Assembly (NCBI GenBank): GCA_019638275.1
Contig: JAHBUC010000003.1
Span: forward strand, 62,001 to 126,000
Direction of reading: 5' to 3'
Origin: Cyclobacteriaceae bacterium
GTDB taxonomy: Bacteria > Bacteroidota > Bacteroidia > Cytophagales > Cyclobacteriaceae
DNA: 64,000 nucleotides
This document shows, piece after piece, positions 8,453 to 19,700 of the stretch. The notes under the pieces are model-generated. The model was not told the DNA's origin. It worked only from the letters and a program-made list of their open reading frames with translations, and made no database searches. The first letter of the stretch is position 1. Every line of letters begins with the position of its first letter. The translations under genes were made by a program, and so were the position numbers.

Positions 8453-11400
8453 CTATTTGTTGTTGTACTCAAAAACCCTGGGTTTCCCGTTATTTATAGC
8501 GGCAATCACAAAGCGTTTTCCATCTTTGTCACGGAATGTTTTAAGGTATCTGATTTCATCGCGCACAAAGAATCCACTCTCAACATAAGGCACCCACTTA
8601 AAATTAAGATTATCACCTCCCAGCAAAACATGGCCGTAACTTGCATCTTGTCGTGAAAACTGAGGCTTATACTCATAATGATTTCCCCCCATTATCAAAT
8701 CCGGGATTCCATCCTCATTAACGTCTGTGCATGCAATATCGCACACACATGACCATTGAACGCGATCTGGAAGAATGACTATGGAAAATTTACCATTTCC
8801 TTCGTTCACAGCAATTATAGTTTCGGATGTATTTACCTCTTTCACCACCGAATTCTTAATTGCATCAGGTTTAAATAATTCGTGAATGGTTCTCTTGGCG
8901 TATTCAGATGCTTTTAAATTCTGCTTTTTTAAAATTGGCAATTGCGCTGTCATCTCCTTTCGCATGTGTATAGGATAGTCACCACCCTTGTTGTGTAGAG
9001 TGGTTACCTGTTCGATTGTACCGTTCTCATCAAAATCATTCACCCAAAGCTTAACCGGATTTTCACGCGTAGCAACATATGGAATATTCAACCCAGCATT
9101 GCCAAGAATCAGGTCTTGATCACCGTCTCCATCCAAATCGAATGCTTCAACTGTTTTCCACCAACCATTTAACGAATCAAGGCTGCTGTTCAATCTTGTT
9201 AGCCTCCTGCCCGAATTTTTCAATATCAGGGGTGAGCCCCAATCTGAGACAGTCACCAAATCCAATTTCCCATCGCTATCTAAATCCACCCATCTGGCGT
9301 CAGTAACCATACCTGCATCCTTTAATTCATAAGCATATCGATCGGTACCATCACTAAACGTACCGTCTCCATTATTTACAAGAAGCATATGTTGCGGATT
9401 CACTCCATATATTCCCGGTACACTTCTGGAGCCGACAAGCAGATCTACATCACCATCGCCATCAAAATCGTGGGGAGCCAGTACAGAAATATTGGTTTTC
9501 GTTACCGGAAGATTGTGCTTAGAACGAGAAAATTCTCCTTTTCCGTTGTTCAGGTAAAGCCGTGGCTGGTATGAATTCTTATCGGCAGTAATATTGCCAC
9601 CCGATCCCACCACAAGATCAAGATCACCATCCCCATCAACATCAAAAAAAACAGCTGCAGTATCTTCAAACTCTGCATCATCAAGAAAACACTCACTATA
9701 TATGTATTGCAACTTACCATTTCCAGTGTGCAAATACACTGCCCCTGCCTGTCCCTTTGCTCCTCCTACAAATACGTCTTCAGTACCATCGCTATTAACA
9801 TCGCTAACAGCAAGTGCGGGCCCTTCCTTCGACAAATGTTTACTAATCAACCCCTCCTGATCAAAGTCATCAAAATGATCTTCAGTGTGTTTTGCCAATA
9901 TATCGACACTTACTTCCCGAAATAATGTGGAAGCTTTGCCAGGTTGATTTAGCTTCCGATTAACCGCATCATTTTGATCCAGTTCAAGCCGTTGGTTAAC
10001 GGATACGTCTGTTAGTTTGGTAATCTTTCCATCAGGCCAGATTACATTCACTGAATCAATAAGATTGTGCTTACCTAAACCGAAGGTTAGCACATAGTCC
10101 ATAGACGATTGAAATCCTCGCGAAGGCATTTGATCCTGTACAAGCACCTCATGTCCTATATACAGTTTTACGGTAGTTCCAATAGCAAAAGTGTTTCCGT
10201 TTTTCCCCTTCAACTTAATTTGCAGAAAACCATTATCCGTGATCTGTCTGCTCTCATTCCTGAAAATGAAGGCTTCCATATTTACATTATTGACCACTAA
10301 ATCCAGGTCGCCATCGCCATCCAGATCACCATATGCGCATCCATTGGAAAAGCCTGGAATTTCAAGCCCCCACTCCTTTGACATATTTGTAAAAGTGAAA
10401 TTGTGGTTATTTCTATATGCATAATTTGACAATGCCACCACCGGCATTTTTTCTATAATGGAACTGATGTCCTTTTTTTCACCTGTTACCACCATGTTCC
10501 GTATAACTTCATCTGCCAGAAAGTCAACAAAATCGATATCGGTTAAGTCGTGAATAATTCCATTGGTAACATAAATATCCTTGTACCCGTCATTGTCCAT
10601 ATCAAACATCAAACCAGCCCAGCTCCAATCGGTCTTAGCAACACCACTGTAGTAAGCAATTTCAGAAAATGAATTGTTGCCGTTATTTATCTGAAGTGTA
10701 TTCTGAATATACTGTTGATAAAAATCTCGACCCTGCTTTAACTTGAAAACATCATAGTTTTCAAACTCCATAACACTCTTTGTCCTAACTTCATCCTCAG
10801 GCATCATGTCGGTGATGAAAATATCGTTTAAGCCATCGTTATTAATATCGGCAATATCAACCCCCATAGCAGAGAGACACAAATGAGAGGTCCATTCCTT
10901 TATTTCCTCTTTAAATGTTCCGTCTTTTTGGTTGATGTACAGATAATCTCGCTCATAAAAATCGTTGCTGATATAGATATCAGGATAGGTATCACCATTA
11001 ATATCACAAACCATAACACCCAAACCAAAGCCGATCAAGCTGCCGTAAATTCCTGCTTCTTCACTCACATCAACAAACTTTCCGTTATCGTTTCTCAATA
11101 AGACATCACCAACCCCTCTGAAGCGTTCAGGCACGCTCTCCCAATCACTAGCACGTTTATCACGATCTGCAGCATACCCCAAGCTGCTTACGGGAATATT
11201 GCTGTTGTTCAGTAGGTATGCATCCAGATCACCATCCTTATCATAATCAAAGAAGGAAGCGTGAGTTGAAAAACCACTTTTGGCCAGATTATATTCAGCC
11301 GCCCTTTCTGTAAACGTCAGGTCTCCATTATTGATATACAGGTCGTTATCGTGATTATTGCCCTCCATGTTACCGGCATTACTCACGTAGATATCAAGAA

Positions 11401-11794
11401 ATCCATCACCATTTATATCAACAATAACCACTCCGGTGCTCCAGGGCTTATCACCTCCAACACCGGCCGTCTCTGTTATATCTTCAAACTGAAAATCGCC
11501 CTTATTTAAGTAAAGGCGGTTCTCTTTCATGTTTGCTGTAAAATAAATATCTGGCAGACCATCATTATTGATATCCCCTATCGCTACTCCGCCACCGTTA
11601 TAGAAATTTCTGTAATTAAAAATATTAAAATCCTTCTGGCTCTCAATTTTGTTTACAAAATCTATCGCGGTTTGCTCCTTGTTTAATTTTACAAATAGCG
11701 CATGGGCAGCGCCCTCACCCGAGTCAATATCCTGGCTACAGGAAAAAATTAAAAACGAAAAAACAATTGTTACTGATAACTTACTCGCTTTCAT
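8453..11794 (-). CDS. FG-GAP/VCBS repeat lipoprotein with UnbV/ASPIC domain, second tandem copy
   Basis: 1113 residues with a lipoprotein signal (FLIFSCSQD). The order is N-terminal FG-GAP/VCBS propeller (GVAIGDINNDGLPDIYF, DYDKDGDLDAYLLNN and others), UnbV/ASPIC domain at about 530-603 (NTFAIGTTVKLYIG to NQRLEL, including the GF-x-SS-x-D and WPDG patterns), then a second propeller with DxDGDGDxDL loops. Proteins of this type are exported, calcium-binding and probably surface-exposed; no catalytic site is visible. The N terminus overlaps the stop of the first copy by 14 bp, and the third copy starts about 10 bp after its stop, so all three are co-transcribed. A ligand-capture or scaffold role beside SusCD is inference. 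Confidence 0.88.
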   Translation of the reverse strand: MKASKLSVTIVFSFLIFSCSQDIDSGEGAAHALFVKLNKEQTAIDFVNKIESQKDFNIFNYRNFYNGGGVAIGDINNDGLPDIYFTANMKENRLYLNKGDFQFEDITETAGVGGDKPWSTGVVIVDINGDGFLDIYVSNAGNMEGNNHDNDLYINNGDLTFTERAAEYNLAKSGFSTHASFFDYDKDGDLDAYLLNNSNIPVSSLGYAADRDKRASDWESVPERFRGVGDVLLRNDNGKFVDVSEEAGIYGSLIGFGLGVMVCDINGDTYPDIYISNDFYERDYLYINQKDGTFKEEIKEWTSHLCLSAMGVDIADINNDGLNDIFITDMMPEDEVRTKSVMEFENYDVFKLKQGRDFYQQYIQNTLQINNGNNSFSEIAYYSGVAKTDWSWAGLMFDMDNDGYKDIYVTNGIIHDLTDIDFVDFLADEVIRNMVVTGEKKDISSIIEKMPVVALSNYAYRNNHNFTFTNMSKEWGLEIPGFSNGCAYGDLDGDGDLDLVVNNVNMEAFIFRNESRQITDNGFLQIKLKGKNGNTFAIGTTVKLYIGHEVLVQDQMPSRGFQSSMDYVLTFGLGKHNLIDSVNVIWPDGKITKLTDVSVNQRLELDQNDAVNRKLNQPGKASTLFREVSVDILAKHTEDHFDDFDQEGLISKHLSKEGPALAVSDVNSDGTEDVFVGGAKGQAGAVYLHTGNGKLQYIYSECFLDDAEFEDTAAVFFDVDGDGDLDLVVGSGGNITADKNSYQPRLYLNNGKGEFSRSKHNLPVTKTNISVLAPHDFDGDGDVDLLVGSRSVPGIYGVNPQHMLLVNNGDGTFSDGTDRYAYELKDAGMVTDARWVDLDSDGKLDLVTVSDWGSPLILKNSGRRLTRLNSSLDSLNGWWKTVEAFDLDGDGDQDLILGNAGLNIPYVATRENPVKLWVNDFDENGTIEQVTTLHNKGGDYPIHMRKEMTAQLPILKKQNLKASEYAKRTIHELFKPDAIKNSVVKEVNTSETIIAVNEGNGKFSIVILPDRVQWSCVCDIACTDVNEDGIPDLIMGGNHYEYKPQFSRQDASYGHVLLGGDNLNFKWVPYVESGFFVRDEIRYLKTFRDKDGKRFVIAAINNGKPRVFEYNNK

Positions 11795-14700
11795 TACACT
11801 TCTTCAAAAAAATTGGCATACCATTATTCATAGTCACAATATAATAAACATCACCATGTCTGTTAATCCTTCCGATTTTACGTGCCGGTCCGGCAATATT
11901 AAAATTTTGATTTGAATACTGTTCAAAAAAGCCGTTACGATCATTAAGCAATAAAACACCATGTGAGGCATCCAACCTTCCAAGCTGGGTACTTATCTCA
12001 TAGTTATTACCTACCAATAATAAATCTAAATAGCCATCCTCGTTAAAATCGTCAGCGAATATGCCATTAACCGAAGATTGTTGAGCCGCCTCAGGAAGAA
12101 TATGGGATTTAAATGTATTATCACCTAAATTCTCGAAATAAGCAGTTGATAGCATTTTTACCTCCTTTCGTATTGCGCTTTCCAATTTATCAGTGGGAAA
12201 GACATCATCAATCTTTGCTCTAGCAAATTCACTATATAGAAGATACTTCTTCTTAATAAAAGGCATCTGCCTATGAAGTTCATCTTTTGAAGACAACAAG
12301 GTTTGTTGCCTCTTGTAATAATAGGTGATCAAAGTTTCAATTGTTCCGTTATCATCAAAATCACTTCGATATAACTCAATTGGCTCACTTTTTGAAGCTG
12401 CAAGGCGTGTATTATGTCCCCAATTTCCCGCAACAATGTCGATATCACCATCTTGATCAAAATCTGCTGCTGTCACTGCATTCCACCATCCATCACTATC
12501 AGGAAGTTTAATTGATTTTATGGTCTTTCCTGTATTTAAAAACAGTGTCAATGGCATCCAGTCACCAACAGCTACAAAATCGTCAAAACCATTATGATCA
12601 AAATCGCCTATCGCAAGGTCATTAATGAGGCCTGCATACATAAAATCAGTACCAAACGATTCAGTGGCATCAGTAAACACTCCAGAACCATTATTTATAA
12701 ATAAAAAGTTTCGCGAAGTTTCACCAAATTTGCCTGGGAGACCGTTTGAACAAATCAAAACATCCTCATCGCCATCATTATCAATATCAATAGCTTTAAC
12801 AACGGAGGCATTAACAAATACTCCTCTGAATGCATCCGGTTCATAGCGAAATCTGCCAGACTCATTTAAGTACAGTCTTGGATTCAAAGGCTCACCAGTC
12901 AAAAATTCATTTCCACCCGACACTACCACAAGGTCAATATCACCATCATTGTCTGCATCCAAAAATATATGACTTACATCTTCACTCTTTGCATGCTCAT
13001 CAAATAACTCTGGTTGATGTTTTAAAAAATATCCTTCCTTATCTTGCAAGTACAGTGCACTCGGCTGCATTTTTGCACCTCCAATAAATAAATCGTCTAA
13101 CGAGTCGCCATTAACATCCGCTATTGAAATTGATGGCCCCTCATTACTTAAAGCAAAAGGAATCAATGGATCTCTGTCGAAATCTAAGGTAGCCTCTTCT
13201 TGATGAATAAAGTCTACTAAAACGGAGGCATTACACAGATGAGTGGGCTTCATGGAACGGTCGTGTTTCCGCACTAAAGCACTATCCTTATATTGAATCT
13301 CTATCGCCTTACTAACACCTACATCATACAATGTCTCAACAAAAAAATCAGGCCAGGTAATCCGAAGCGAGTCTACAATCCTACGGCTTCCTAACCCAAT
13401 TACAACTTCGTTGGGCACAGATGACAAGTAAGATTTAACAGGATAATTTTCTTCGTAGATATATAAATCACCTGAAAACAACTCTATTTTAGTACCGATA
13501 CCAAACTTGTTTTTCTCACTCCCTTTTAATCGAATGGTAATAAAGTTACTTTGCTTAAGGTCATTCATCAAATTCGCATAAATAAAAGCAGGTTGGTTAA
13601 CATTATTAACAACAAGATCAAGGTCGCCATCATTATCCAGATCACCGTATGCGCTTCCGTTACTGAAAGATGTGGTTAAATCGAACCACTTATTTGTAAC
13701 ATTTGTGAAACTTGCATTTTTATTGTTTTTGAAGGCATAATTTTGTGTCTTCTTTTGAGGAATATCCCTTGCAAAATCCAAGTATGCTGCAGATTGTCCG
13801 ATTTTACGTTGAATATGGTCTTGCGAAATGAAATTGATATAGTCCATGTCATTTGTAGCACCCATGATTCCGTTTGTTATGTATAGATCTTTCCAGCCAT
13901 CCATATCAAAATCTGCTACTAGTACTCCCCATGACCATTCCGTTGCGGCAATTCCGGATTGAAACCCCACCTCACTATACATATTGTCTCCCCTGTTAAG
14001 GTGCAATGTATTCTGCATGTATTGAGGTGAATATCCATCCTTTAAATACTGATTATAAATCGAAAATCCATCCTCCACCCCGGAGGATTTCAGAGTGATC
14101 AAATCTTCTGGAAGCATATCAAGACTTAGTATATCAATACGTCCATCATTATTAATGTCGGACATGCAATTACCCATGGAGTAATGAGATGTGTGACCAA
14201 AGATTGTGGGGTCCTTTGAAATCAATTCAGTGAAGGTCTTATCTCCATTGTTACGATAGAAATAATCATTCTCAAAAAAATCATTACCGATATAGATATC
14301 CGGAAATCCATCCTTATCTACATCACCAATAGCAACACCTAAACCATAGCCTATTTTACTTTGATAAATTCCTGCTGCTTCTGTAACATCGTGAAATTTC
14401 CCATCTATATTCTCAAACAACCTATCACCTGTTATAGAATCCTTTACCAGACGGTTATCCCCCCGACCATAGGATCGATTTGGATGCGTGGAATGCGTGA
14501 GCAGAAACATATCAAGATCCCCATCCAGGTCATAGTCAAAAAAAGTTGCTTGTGTTGACAAGGTTGATATGTTCAAACGATATAACGCTCCTTCTTCCCT
14601 AAAAACCGGGACCCCATTTTTACTTAGACCTTGATTGACAAAAAGCAAATTTTTACCTGTTAAGGACTTGTGTTTTCCAACCTTACATATATAAATATCC

Positions 14701-15077
14701 AATAATCCATCATTATTAATATCCACATGAGTAACCCCTGTGGTCCAGCCTGTTGAATTGTGTATACCGGACACCTCAGTTATATCCTCAAACATTAAGT
14801 TTCCCTTATTTAGATATAGCTTATCTGCGCCTTGATTACTCGAAAGATAAATATCATTGAGGTTGTCGTTATTGAAGTCAGCTATAACAACACCACTCCC
14901 ATTGTAATAGTACAGGTATGACAATATGTTAAGCTCTTCCGTTGGAACTAATTCATTCATAAAATGAATCCCTGACTGGCGAGGCTCAAGTAATCTGAAC
15001 TTCTTCTTCTCATTGTCACAAGAAATAAGAACAGCAACACTAACTATCACAAGCACATAAAAAAAAATTCCCTTCAT
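11781..15077 (-). CDS. FG-GAP/VCBS repeat lipoprotein with UnbV/ASPIC domain, first tandem copy
   Basis: 1098 residues from ATG at 15077, chosen because it gives a clean lipoprotein signal (MKGIFFYVL to LISCDNEKK); an in-frame start 30 bases upstream would add ten residues before it. The layout matches the other two copies: N-terminal propeller (GVVIADFNNDNLNDIYL, DYDLDGDLDMFLL), UnbV/ASPIC segment at about 520-600 (NKFGIGTKIELFSGD to WPDF), then a C-terminal propeller. After the lipobox all three copies share an LxxxxSGIxFxN-like opening (here LLEPRQSGIHFMNEL). It is the first gene after the terminator that follows susD, so it probably depends on read-through from the susC promoter or on a promoter I cannot identify in the 89-bp gap. 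Confidence 0.87.
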   Translation of the reverse strand: MKGIFFYVLVIVSVAVLISCDNEKKKFRLLEPRQSGIHFMNELVPTEELNILSYLYYYNGSGVVIADFNNDNLNDIYLSSNQGADKLYLNKGNLMFEDITEVSGIHNSTGWTTGVTHVDINNDGLLDIYICKVGKHKSLTGKNLLFVNQGLSKNGVPVFREEGALYRLNISTLSTQATFFDYDLDGDLDMFLLTHSTHPNRSYGRGDNRLVKDSITGDRLFENIDGKFHDVTEAAGIYQSKIGYGLGVAIGDVDKDGFPDIYIGNDFFENDYFYRNNGDKTFTELISKDPTIFGHTSHYSMGNCMSDINNDGRIDILSLDMLPEDLITLKSSGVEDGFSIYNQYLKDGYSPQYMQNTLHLNRGDNMYSEVGFQSGIAATEWSWGVLVADFDMDGWKDLYITNGIMGATNDMDYINFISQDHIQRKIGQSAAYLDFARDIPQKKTQNYAFKNNKNASFTNVTNKWFDLTTSFSNGSAYGDLDNDGDLDLVVNNVNQPAFIYANLMNDLKQSNFITIRLKGSEKNKFGIGTKIELFSGDLYIYEENYPVKSYLSSVPNEVVIGLGSRRIVDSLRITWPDFFVETLYDVGVSKAIEIQYKDSALVRKHDRSMKPTHLCNASVLVDFIHQEEATLDFDRDPLIPFALSNEGPSISIADVNGDSLDDLFIGGAKMQPSALYLQDKEGYFLKHQPELFDEHAKSEDVSHIFLDADNDGDIDLVVVSGGNEFLTGEPLNPRLYLNESGRFRYEPDAFRGVFVNASVVKAIDIDNDGDEDVLICSNGLPGKFGETSRNFLFINNGSGVFTDATESFGTDFMYAGLINDLAIGDFDHNGFDDFVAVGDWMPLTLFLNTGKTIKSIKLPDSDGWWNAVTAADFDQDGDIDIVAGNWGHNTRLAASKSEPIELYRSDFDDNGTIETLITYYYKRQQTLLSSKDELHRQMPFIKKKYLLYSEFARAKIDDVFPTDKLESAIRKEVKMLSTAYFENLGDNTFKSHILPEAAQQSSVNGIFADDFNEDGYLDLLLVGNNYEISTQLGRLDASHGVLLLNDRNGFFEQYSNQNFNIAGPARKIGRINRHGDVYYIVTMNNGMPIFLKKCNESE

Positions 15078-15115
15078 GTTAGGGCGTCTAATCCAAATCA
15101 CAAACAAAATAGTAT

Positions 15116-15145
15116 AAAAAAAAGAGGGTTTCCACCCTCTTTTTT
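15116..15145 (-). terminator. Intrinsic terminator between susD and the FG-GAP genes
   Basis: On the minus strand, 22 bases after the susD stop, the sequence folds as AAAAAAGAGGG, loop of six, CCCTC, then a run of T. A GC-rich stem flanked by A/T tracts is a canonical rho-independent terminator. It sits inside what otherwise looks like one operon, so it should lower expression of the downstream genes relative to susCD. Confidence 0.85.
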
Positions 15146-15166
15146 ATAACAATTTCTAAAATTCTT

Positions 15167-16741
15167 TTAGTAACCTGGATTCTGCACCAAGTTAGGATTT
15201 GACAATAATGCACTTGCCGGTATTGGAAATAAATCAGTATGACCATCACCCGCGGCTTTAAATTGCCATGCATTCTTGAAAACCCCAAAACGGATCATAT
15301 CATTTCTTCTCCAGCCCTCTGTGTAGAGTTCGCGTGCTCTTTCATCTAGCATGGCAGCTTCGTTAATTGAGCCTAACGCAGGGGTGTCATCTCTAAGTGC
15401 TCGTAGCGCATTTACATCCGTAAGTGCACCCCCTGTATTTCCAGCTCTTAACTTAGCTTCTGCTCTCATCAAGTGTGCATCAGCAAATCGGGCCATAACA
15501 ACACCTTCAGTGAAGGCACCGTTAGCCGGAGAATATTTCAATAAGCGAATACCGGTTCTTTCATTATTACCCACAAGTCCGGGTAAATCCTTAGTAAAAA
15601 CCAACGGATTACCAACCCGATCGGATAGCGCTACAGCTGCCCCGCTTCTATAACCATACATTTGACCTACCTGGAAGCCATACCCAAAGCCTTGATTACT
15701 CGCATTTGTCGTTGCCAAGGTTTGGGTATACCCTCTTCTTTCTTCTTGATCTGATCCAATTTCGTTTGTATCAGGCGGCCCTTCAAATTTATCATAGAAC
15801 TCAGCTAAAGTAGTAAACCCATTCCAACCACCACCTCCATTATCGGGATGCGACTGATTGTAGTGCAATCCATTCCACATTCTATTTCCAACACCAGCGG
15901 AAACATTCCAAATAACATCTGTATTGGTGAAAGTCGGGCCTTTAAAAATATCAAAGTAATCCTCAACTAAAGCATACCCCTCATCTTCAATATCATCAAC
16001 AAGGTCAATCACATCTTGCAAGTCACCTGCTGCATAGGTTCCATTGTATACTGCTGAATTGAGTTTAACTTTTGCAAGAAAGAATCGTGCAGTAGCCTTT
16101 ACAGGTCTGGTCTTATTTGAAGCAGTTGGGTTACTTGCCGGTAAACCAGCAATCGCATCTGTCAAATCTTGAACAATCATATTATAAGCTTCCGACCTTG
16201 ACATTACAGACGGCAGAACATCAGGCCCATCTGTTGGATTTCTAAAAACAGCTATTCCGAAGAAATCCATTATTATCCACATGTTATATGCTCTTGCAAA
16301 TTTTGCTTCAGCAATTTGTAGAGCACTTGCGTTACTTAACGGATCTATAACCTCCGTGGCTCGTAATACACCATTGTTCTTATCATTCCAAACTGCTAAG
16401 AGATACGGATGTGTTGGCCCCCACGTATGGGCGTGTACTGTTCGCCACACACCATTATCACCCCAGTCAGTCCCTCTTGTGGGAACCACTAATTCATCAG
16501 TCGAAACTTCCGTGAGTGCGTATAAATTCGCCTGATCTCCAGCCTGGCCAGAAATATTATTAAAGATAGTATTTAAAGATCCGGCAACATTCTCAACTCC
16601 GTTAAAAACATCTGACTCACCTTTACTGAACACCGAATCCGTTTCCTCTATTTCAAGGCTACAAGCTGTTACCAGAGCGCCCACAACTAACGAGGGCAAC
16701 CATGCTCTACACTTAAACTTTTCTATAAGTAACATATTCAT
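15167..16741 (-). CDS. SusD/RagB-family nutrient-binding outer-membrane lipoprotein
   Basis: 524 residues with a lipoprotein signal (VVGALVTACSLE, Cys27). The C-terminal part has the SusD hallmark in which the chain ends in FPIPASALLSNPNLVQNPGY, preceded by helical repeats such as ARELYTEGWRRNDMIRFGVF. SusD proteins are surface lids that bind glycans and hand them to their SusC partner. The gene lies 18 bp downstream of susC and is followed by a strong terminator. Substrate identity is inferred from the neighbouring alpha-glucoside enzymes, not from this protein. Confidence 0.95.
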   Translation of the reverse strand: MNMLLIEKFKCRAWLPSLVVGALVTACSLEIEETDSVFSKGESDVFNGVENVAGSLNTIFNNISGQAGDQANLYALTEVSTDELVVPTRGTDWGDNGVWRTVHAHTWGPTHPYLLAVWNDKNNGVLRATEVIDPLSNASALQIAEAKFARAYNMWIIMDFFGIAVFRNPTDGPDVLPSVMSRSEAYNMIVQDLTDAIAGLPASNPTASNKTRPVKATARFFLAKVKLNSAVYNGTYAAGDLQDVIDLVDDIEDEGYALVEDYFDIFKGPTFTNTDVIWNVSAGVGNRMWNGLHYNQSHPDNGGGGWNGFTTLAEFYDKFEGPPDTNEIGSDQEERRGYTQTLATTNASNQGFGYGFQVGQMYGYRSGAAVALSDRVGNPLVFTKDLPGLVGNNERTGIRLLKYSPANGAFTEGVVMARFADAHLMRAEAKLRAGNTGGALTDVNALRALRDDTPALGSINEAAMLDERARELYTEGWRRNDMIRFGVFKNAWQFKAAGDGHTDLFPIPASALLSNPNLVQNPGY

Positions 16742-16759
16742 TCTTGTTTATTGAATTTA

Positions 16760-19700
16760 CTATTTAAAATTTGCCACTAAACCAATAGATACGATCCTCG
16801 GTCTGGGATAGGCGGCATAATCAATACCGGCTGTAGGCAGGCCATTGAGTAAGTCAAAACCAGCAGGGCTCGTGCTAACTTCAGGATCAAGACCGTTGTA
16901 TTTTGTTATTACAAACAAGTTTTGACCAGTCACATAAAACCTCAGCTTATTGATAAACTTCATATCATTAAGCTGCACATTATAGCCCACTTGAACGTTT
17001 TGCATACGTAAAAAATTTCCGCTTTGAAGGAATCGTGTTGATACGGCTGCTTCTGCAAAACCGGACTCACCGCTGAGAATCACATCACGTGTTACGTTTC
17101 TGGCATTATTAATTGACCCTGCAGTAAAGAATGCATTCTGAGTGTTATTATAAAGATAGTGCCCAAATTGACCAGCCATATACATAGCCAGATCAAACGC
17201 TTTATATGAAGCGTTAACTGAGAATCCCATGTTCCAAACAGGAAGAGCAGACTTACCAATAAAACGTTGATTGTCTCCAATGGGCTGGCCATTGCTATCA
17301 AAACCTTCAAATTCGCGTAGATAATAAGAGAACAGGGGCTGCCCGCCCGCCAACTGCTGTGCGAAAGCACCTGATAAACCTTGGCCATAAATCGTACCAG
17401 CATCTAATGCACCACCAAAATCTTTCAGAAGGTTCTTGTTTTGAGAGACGTTTCCACTAAAGACTAAGGATGCATCTGATTTTTCAATTACGTTGTATGA
17501 CAAACCCAACTCCCAACCTTTATTTTCTACGATCGCATCGAGGTTTTCAAATTGAAGACCTACTACTGGAGATGGTGCTGTGGGTAAAATTCGAAGAAGC
17601 AAATCAGTTGTATTCTTCACATAAACATCAAAAGAACCTGTGAGTTTATCATTGAAAAATCCAAAATCAAACCCTACTCCATACGTAGTTGTCTCCTCCC
17701 ACTTTAAGTTAGGATTAACGTTACCCGTAGCCGTTGTTCCCGGAAGTGTTATCTCTCGGTTCTCGCCTACTCCTGCATCACCATAGCGTTCTCTTCTAAC
17801 AAACTCGCCATATCCCAAACCATCCTGATTACCTACTACGCCATAATTCAAACGAAGCTTTAGATTACTTACTACATCAGGCATAAAGGCTTCTTCGTGC
17901 ATCTTCCAAGCCACTGCAGCCGATGGGAACACACCATACCTGTTATTTTCTCCAAATCTTGAAGATCCATCAACCCGAACGGTGGCAGTAACCAAATACT
18001 TATCAGAGATGGTAAAGTTCCCCCTACCAAAATAAGATTGAAGAAAATCGGTCTGACTGTAAAAGTTAGCAGCAACTCCATCCAGCGTTACTCCAGAAGG
18101 TCTATTGAAGAAAGATTGCTCCAGTGTACGCTCATCTAAATTTATCCCACTAACAAAACCTCCTGATGTTGGATTCCCTACACCTGTATTTCTAAGGTCA
18201 TCCGTTACACCCCAATTATTATAGTCACGATAAATAGCAGAAGCCGCTGCATCAGCAGCATCAAAATTCTTTCTAAGCTCAGACTCCATACTTGAGAAAC
18301 TATTTGGGTCAGTAAAACCTCTACCTGTTACCCAATGCCACTGATTTTTGAAGCTTTGATAAGAGTACCCGCCCACAGCTTCAATTTTAATATTTCCAAC
18401 TTGCTTACTATAATTAAGGTACAACTCAATGAGGTGATTTACATTTCGGTTTTCATTAATTTGTCCTTGACCGAAACCCTGAACCCCGTTGCCAGCATTG
18501 ATGGACTTACCAGAAGCTAATGTGACCGCTTCACCCTTTGACCAATCTATACCGTAGGTACCCTTCACAGACAGGTCATTATTCAACTTATATGAGGTAG
18601 TAAGGTTATTTAAAAACCTATTGGTTGTTCCCGTGCCTTGATAGTAGGCAAGCATATTTGCCGGACTTCTTTGTCCACCTGTATTGAAATCGGGATCAGT
18701 TGACCAAGTTGGGTTTGCAGAATATGCAGCACCAAGAAGATCACCTTGGAACCCTGCACTAGCACTAATTGCAGGATCCTCTCTATTAATATTCGAATAT
18801 GTGGATGACAACTCAAAATTGAGCTTGTCATTTAAAAACGACTTGTTGGCATTAACCCTTCCAGTCAGTCTTTTCATAAATGAATTTTCAATCACACCCA
18901 CTTGGTTATCATATCCAAGGGATGCTCTTAAAAAACCACCATTGAATCCCTTCGAATAAGACAAGTTTTGAGTGTTAGAAACAGAAGTTCTATATATATA
19001 ATCTTGCCAATCCGTACGGAAACCAAAATTTTGAGCTACTGGGTCTCCATCAAAAAGTCGTACTGCAGCCAAAAATTCAGTTGGGTTCAATAGATCATAG
19101 TCTTTACGGACAGAAGCAATACTTACACTTGATGCAAAATCAAGCGATCCCTTATTTGCCCCCTTACCACTTTTTGTTGTGATGAGAACAACACCGTTTG
19201 CACCACGCGAACCATAAATTGCGGTAGCAGAAGCATCCTTCAAGATACTCATACTTTCAATATCACTCGGGTTAATAAAGTTGAGAGGATTAGTATCTTG
19301 ATTTGTTCCGAAACCAACGTTTGCCGCACCTGGCTGAACTCCACCAGCCAGCGGAACACCATCAACCACAAAAAGCGGGTTATTATTTGAGCGTATAGAA
19401 TTTGTTCCACGAATTCTGAATTGAACTCCAGCTCCTGGTTGTCCACTGGTTGATACCATCTGAACACCGGCTACCTTACCTTGAATCAGTTGTTCGGCTG
19501 ATGATATAAGACCTGCATTGAAGTCTTTTGCGCTGATCGCAGTAACTGCACCAGTTGCATCTTTAGCTTGTATTGTACCATAGCCAATAACTACAATTTC
19601 AGAGAGTGCCGTAACATCAGACTGCAAGGTTACATTAACAGTAGATTGGCTACCAACAGAAACTTCCTGACTGGCATATCCAACAAAAGTAAAGACCAAG

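Noticed and set aside
9389..11101. Several plus-strand open frames of 60-90 codons opposite the FG-GAP genes
   Set aside because: They lie wholly antisense to strongly supported coding sequence, have no plausible domains, and arise from the Asp-rich codon pattern.
5176..15077. Repetitive ATC/CCATC-rich plus-strand sequence that could look like a tandem repeat or CRISPR array
   Set aside because: It is the antisense of recurring DxDxDG codons in the FG-GAP/VCBS propellers. Unit spacing is irregular and there are no conserved repeats with unique spacers.
15088..15288. 66-codon minus-strand frame overlapping the susD end and the intergenic terminator
   Set aside because: It crosses a strong terminator hairpin and overlaps susD in another frame; no recognisable protein features.
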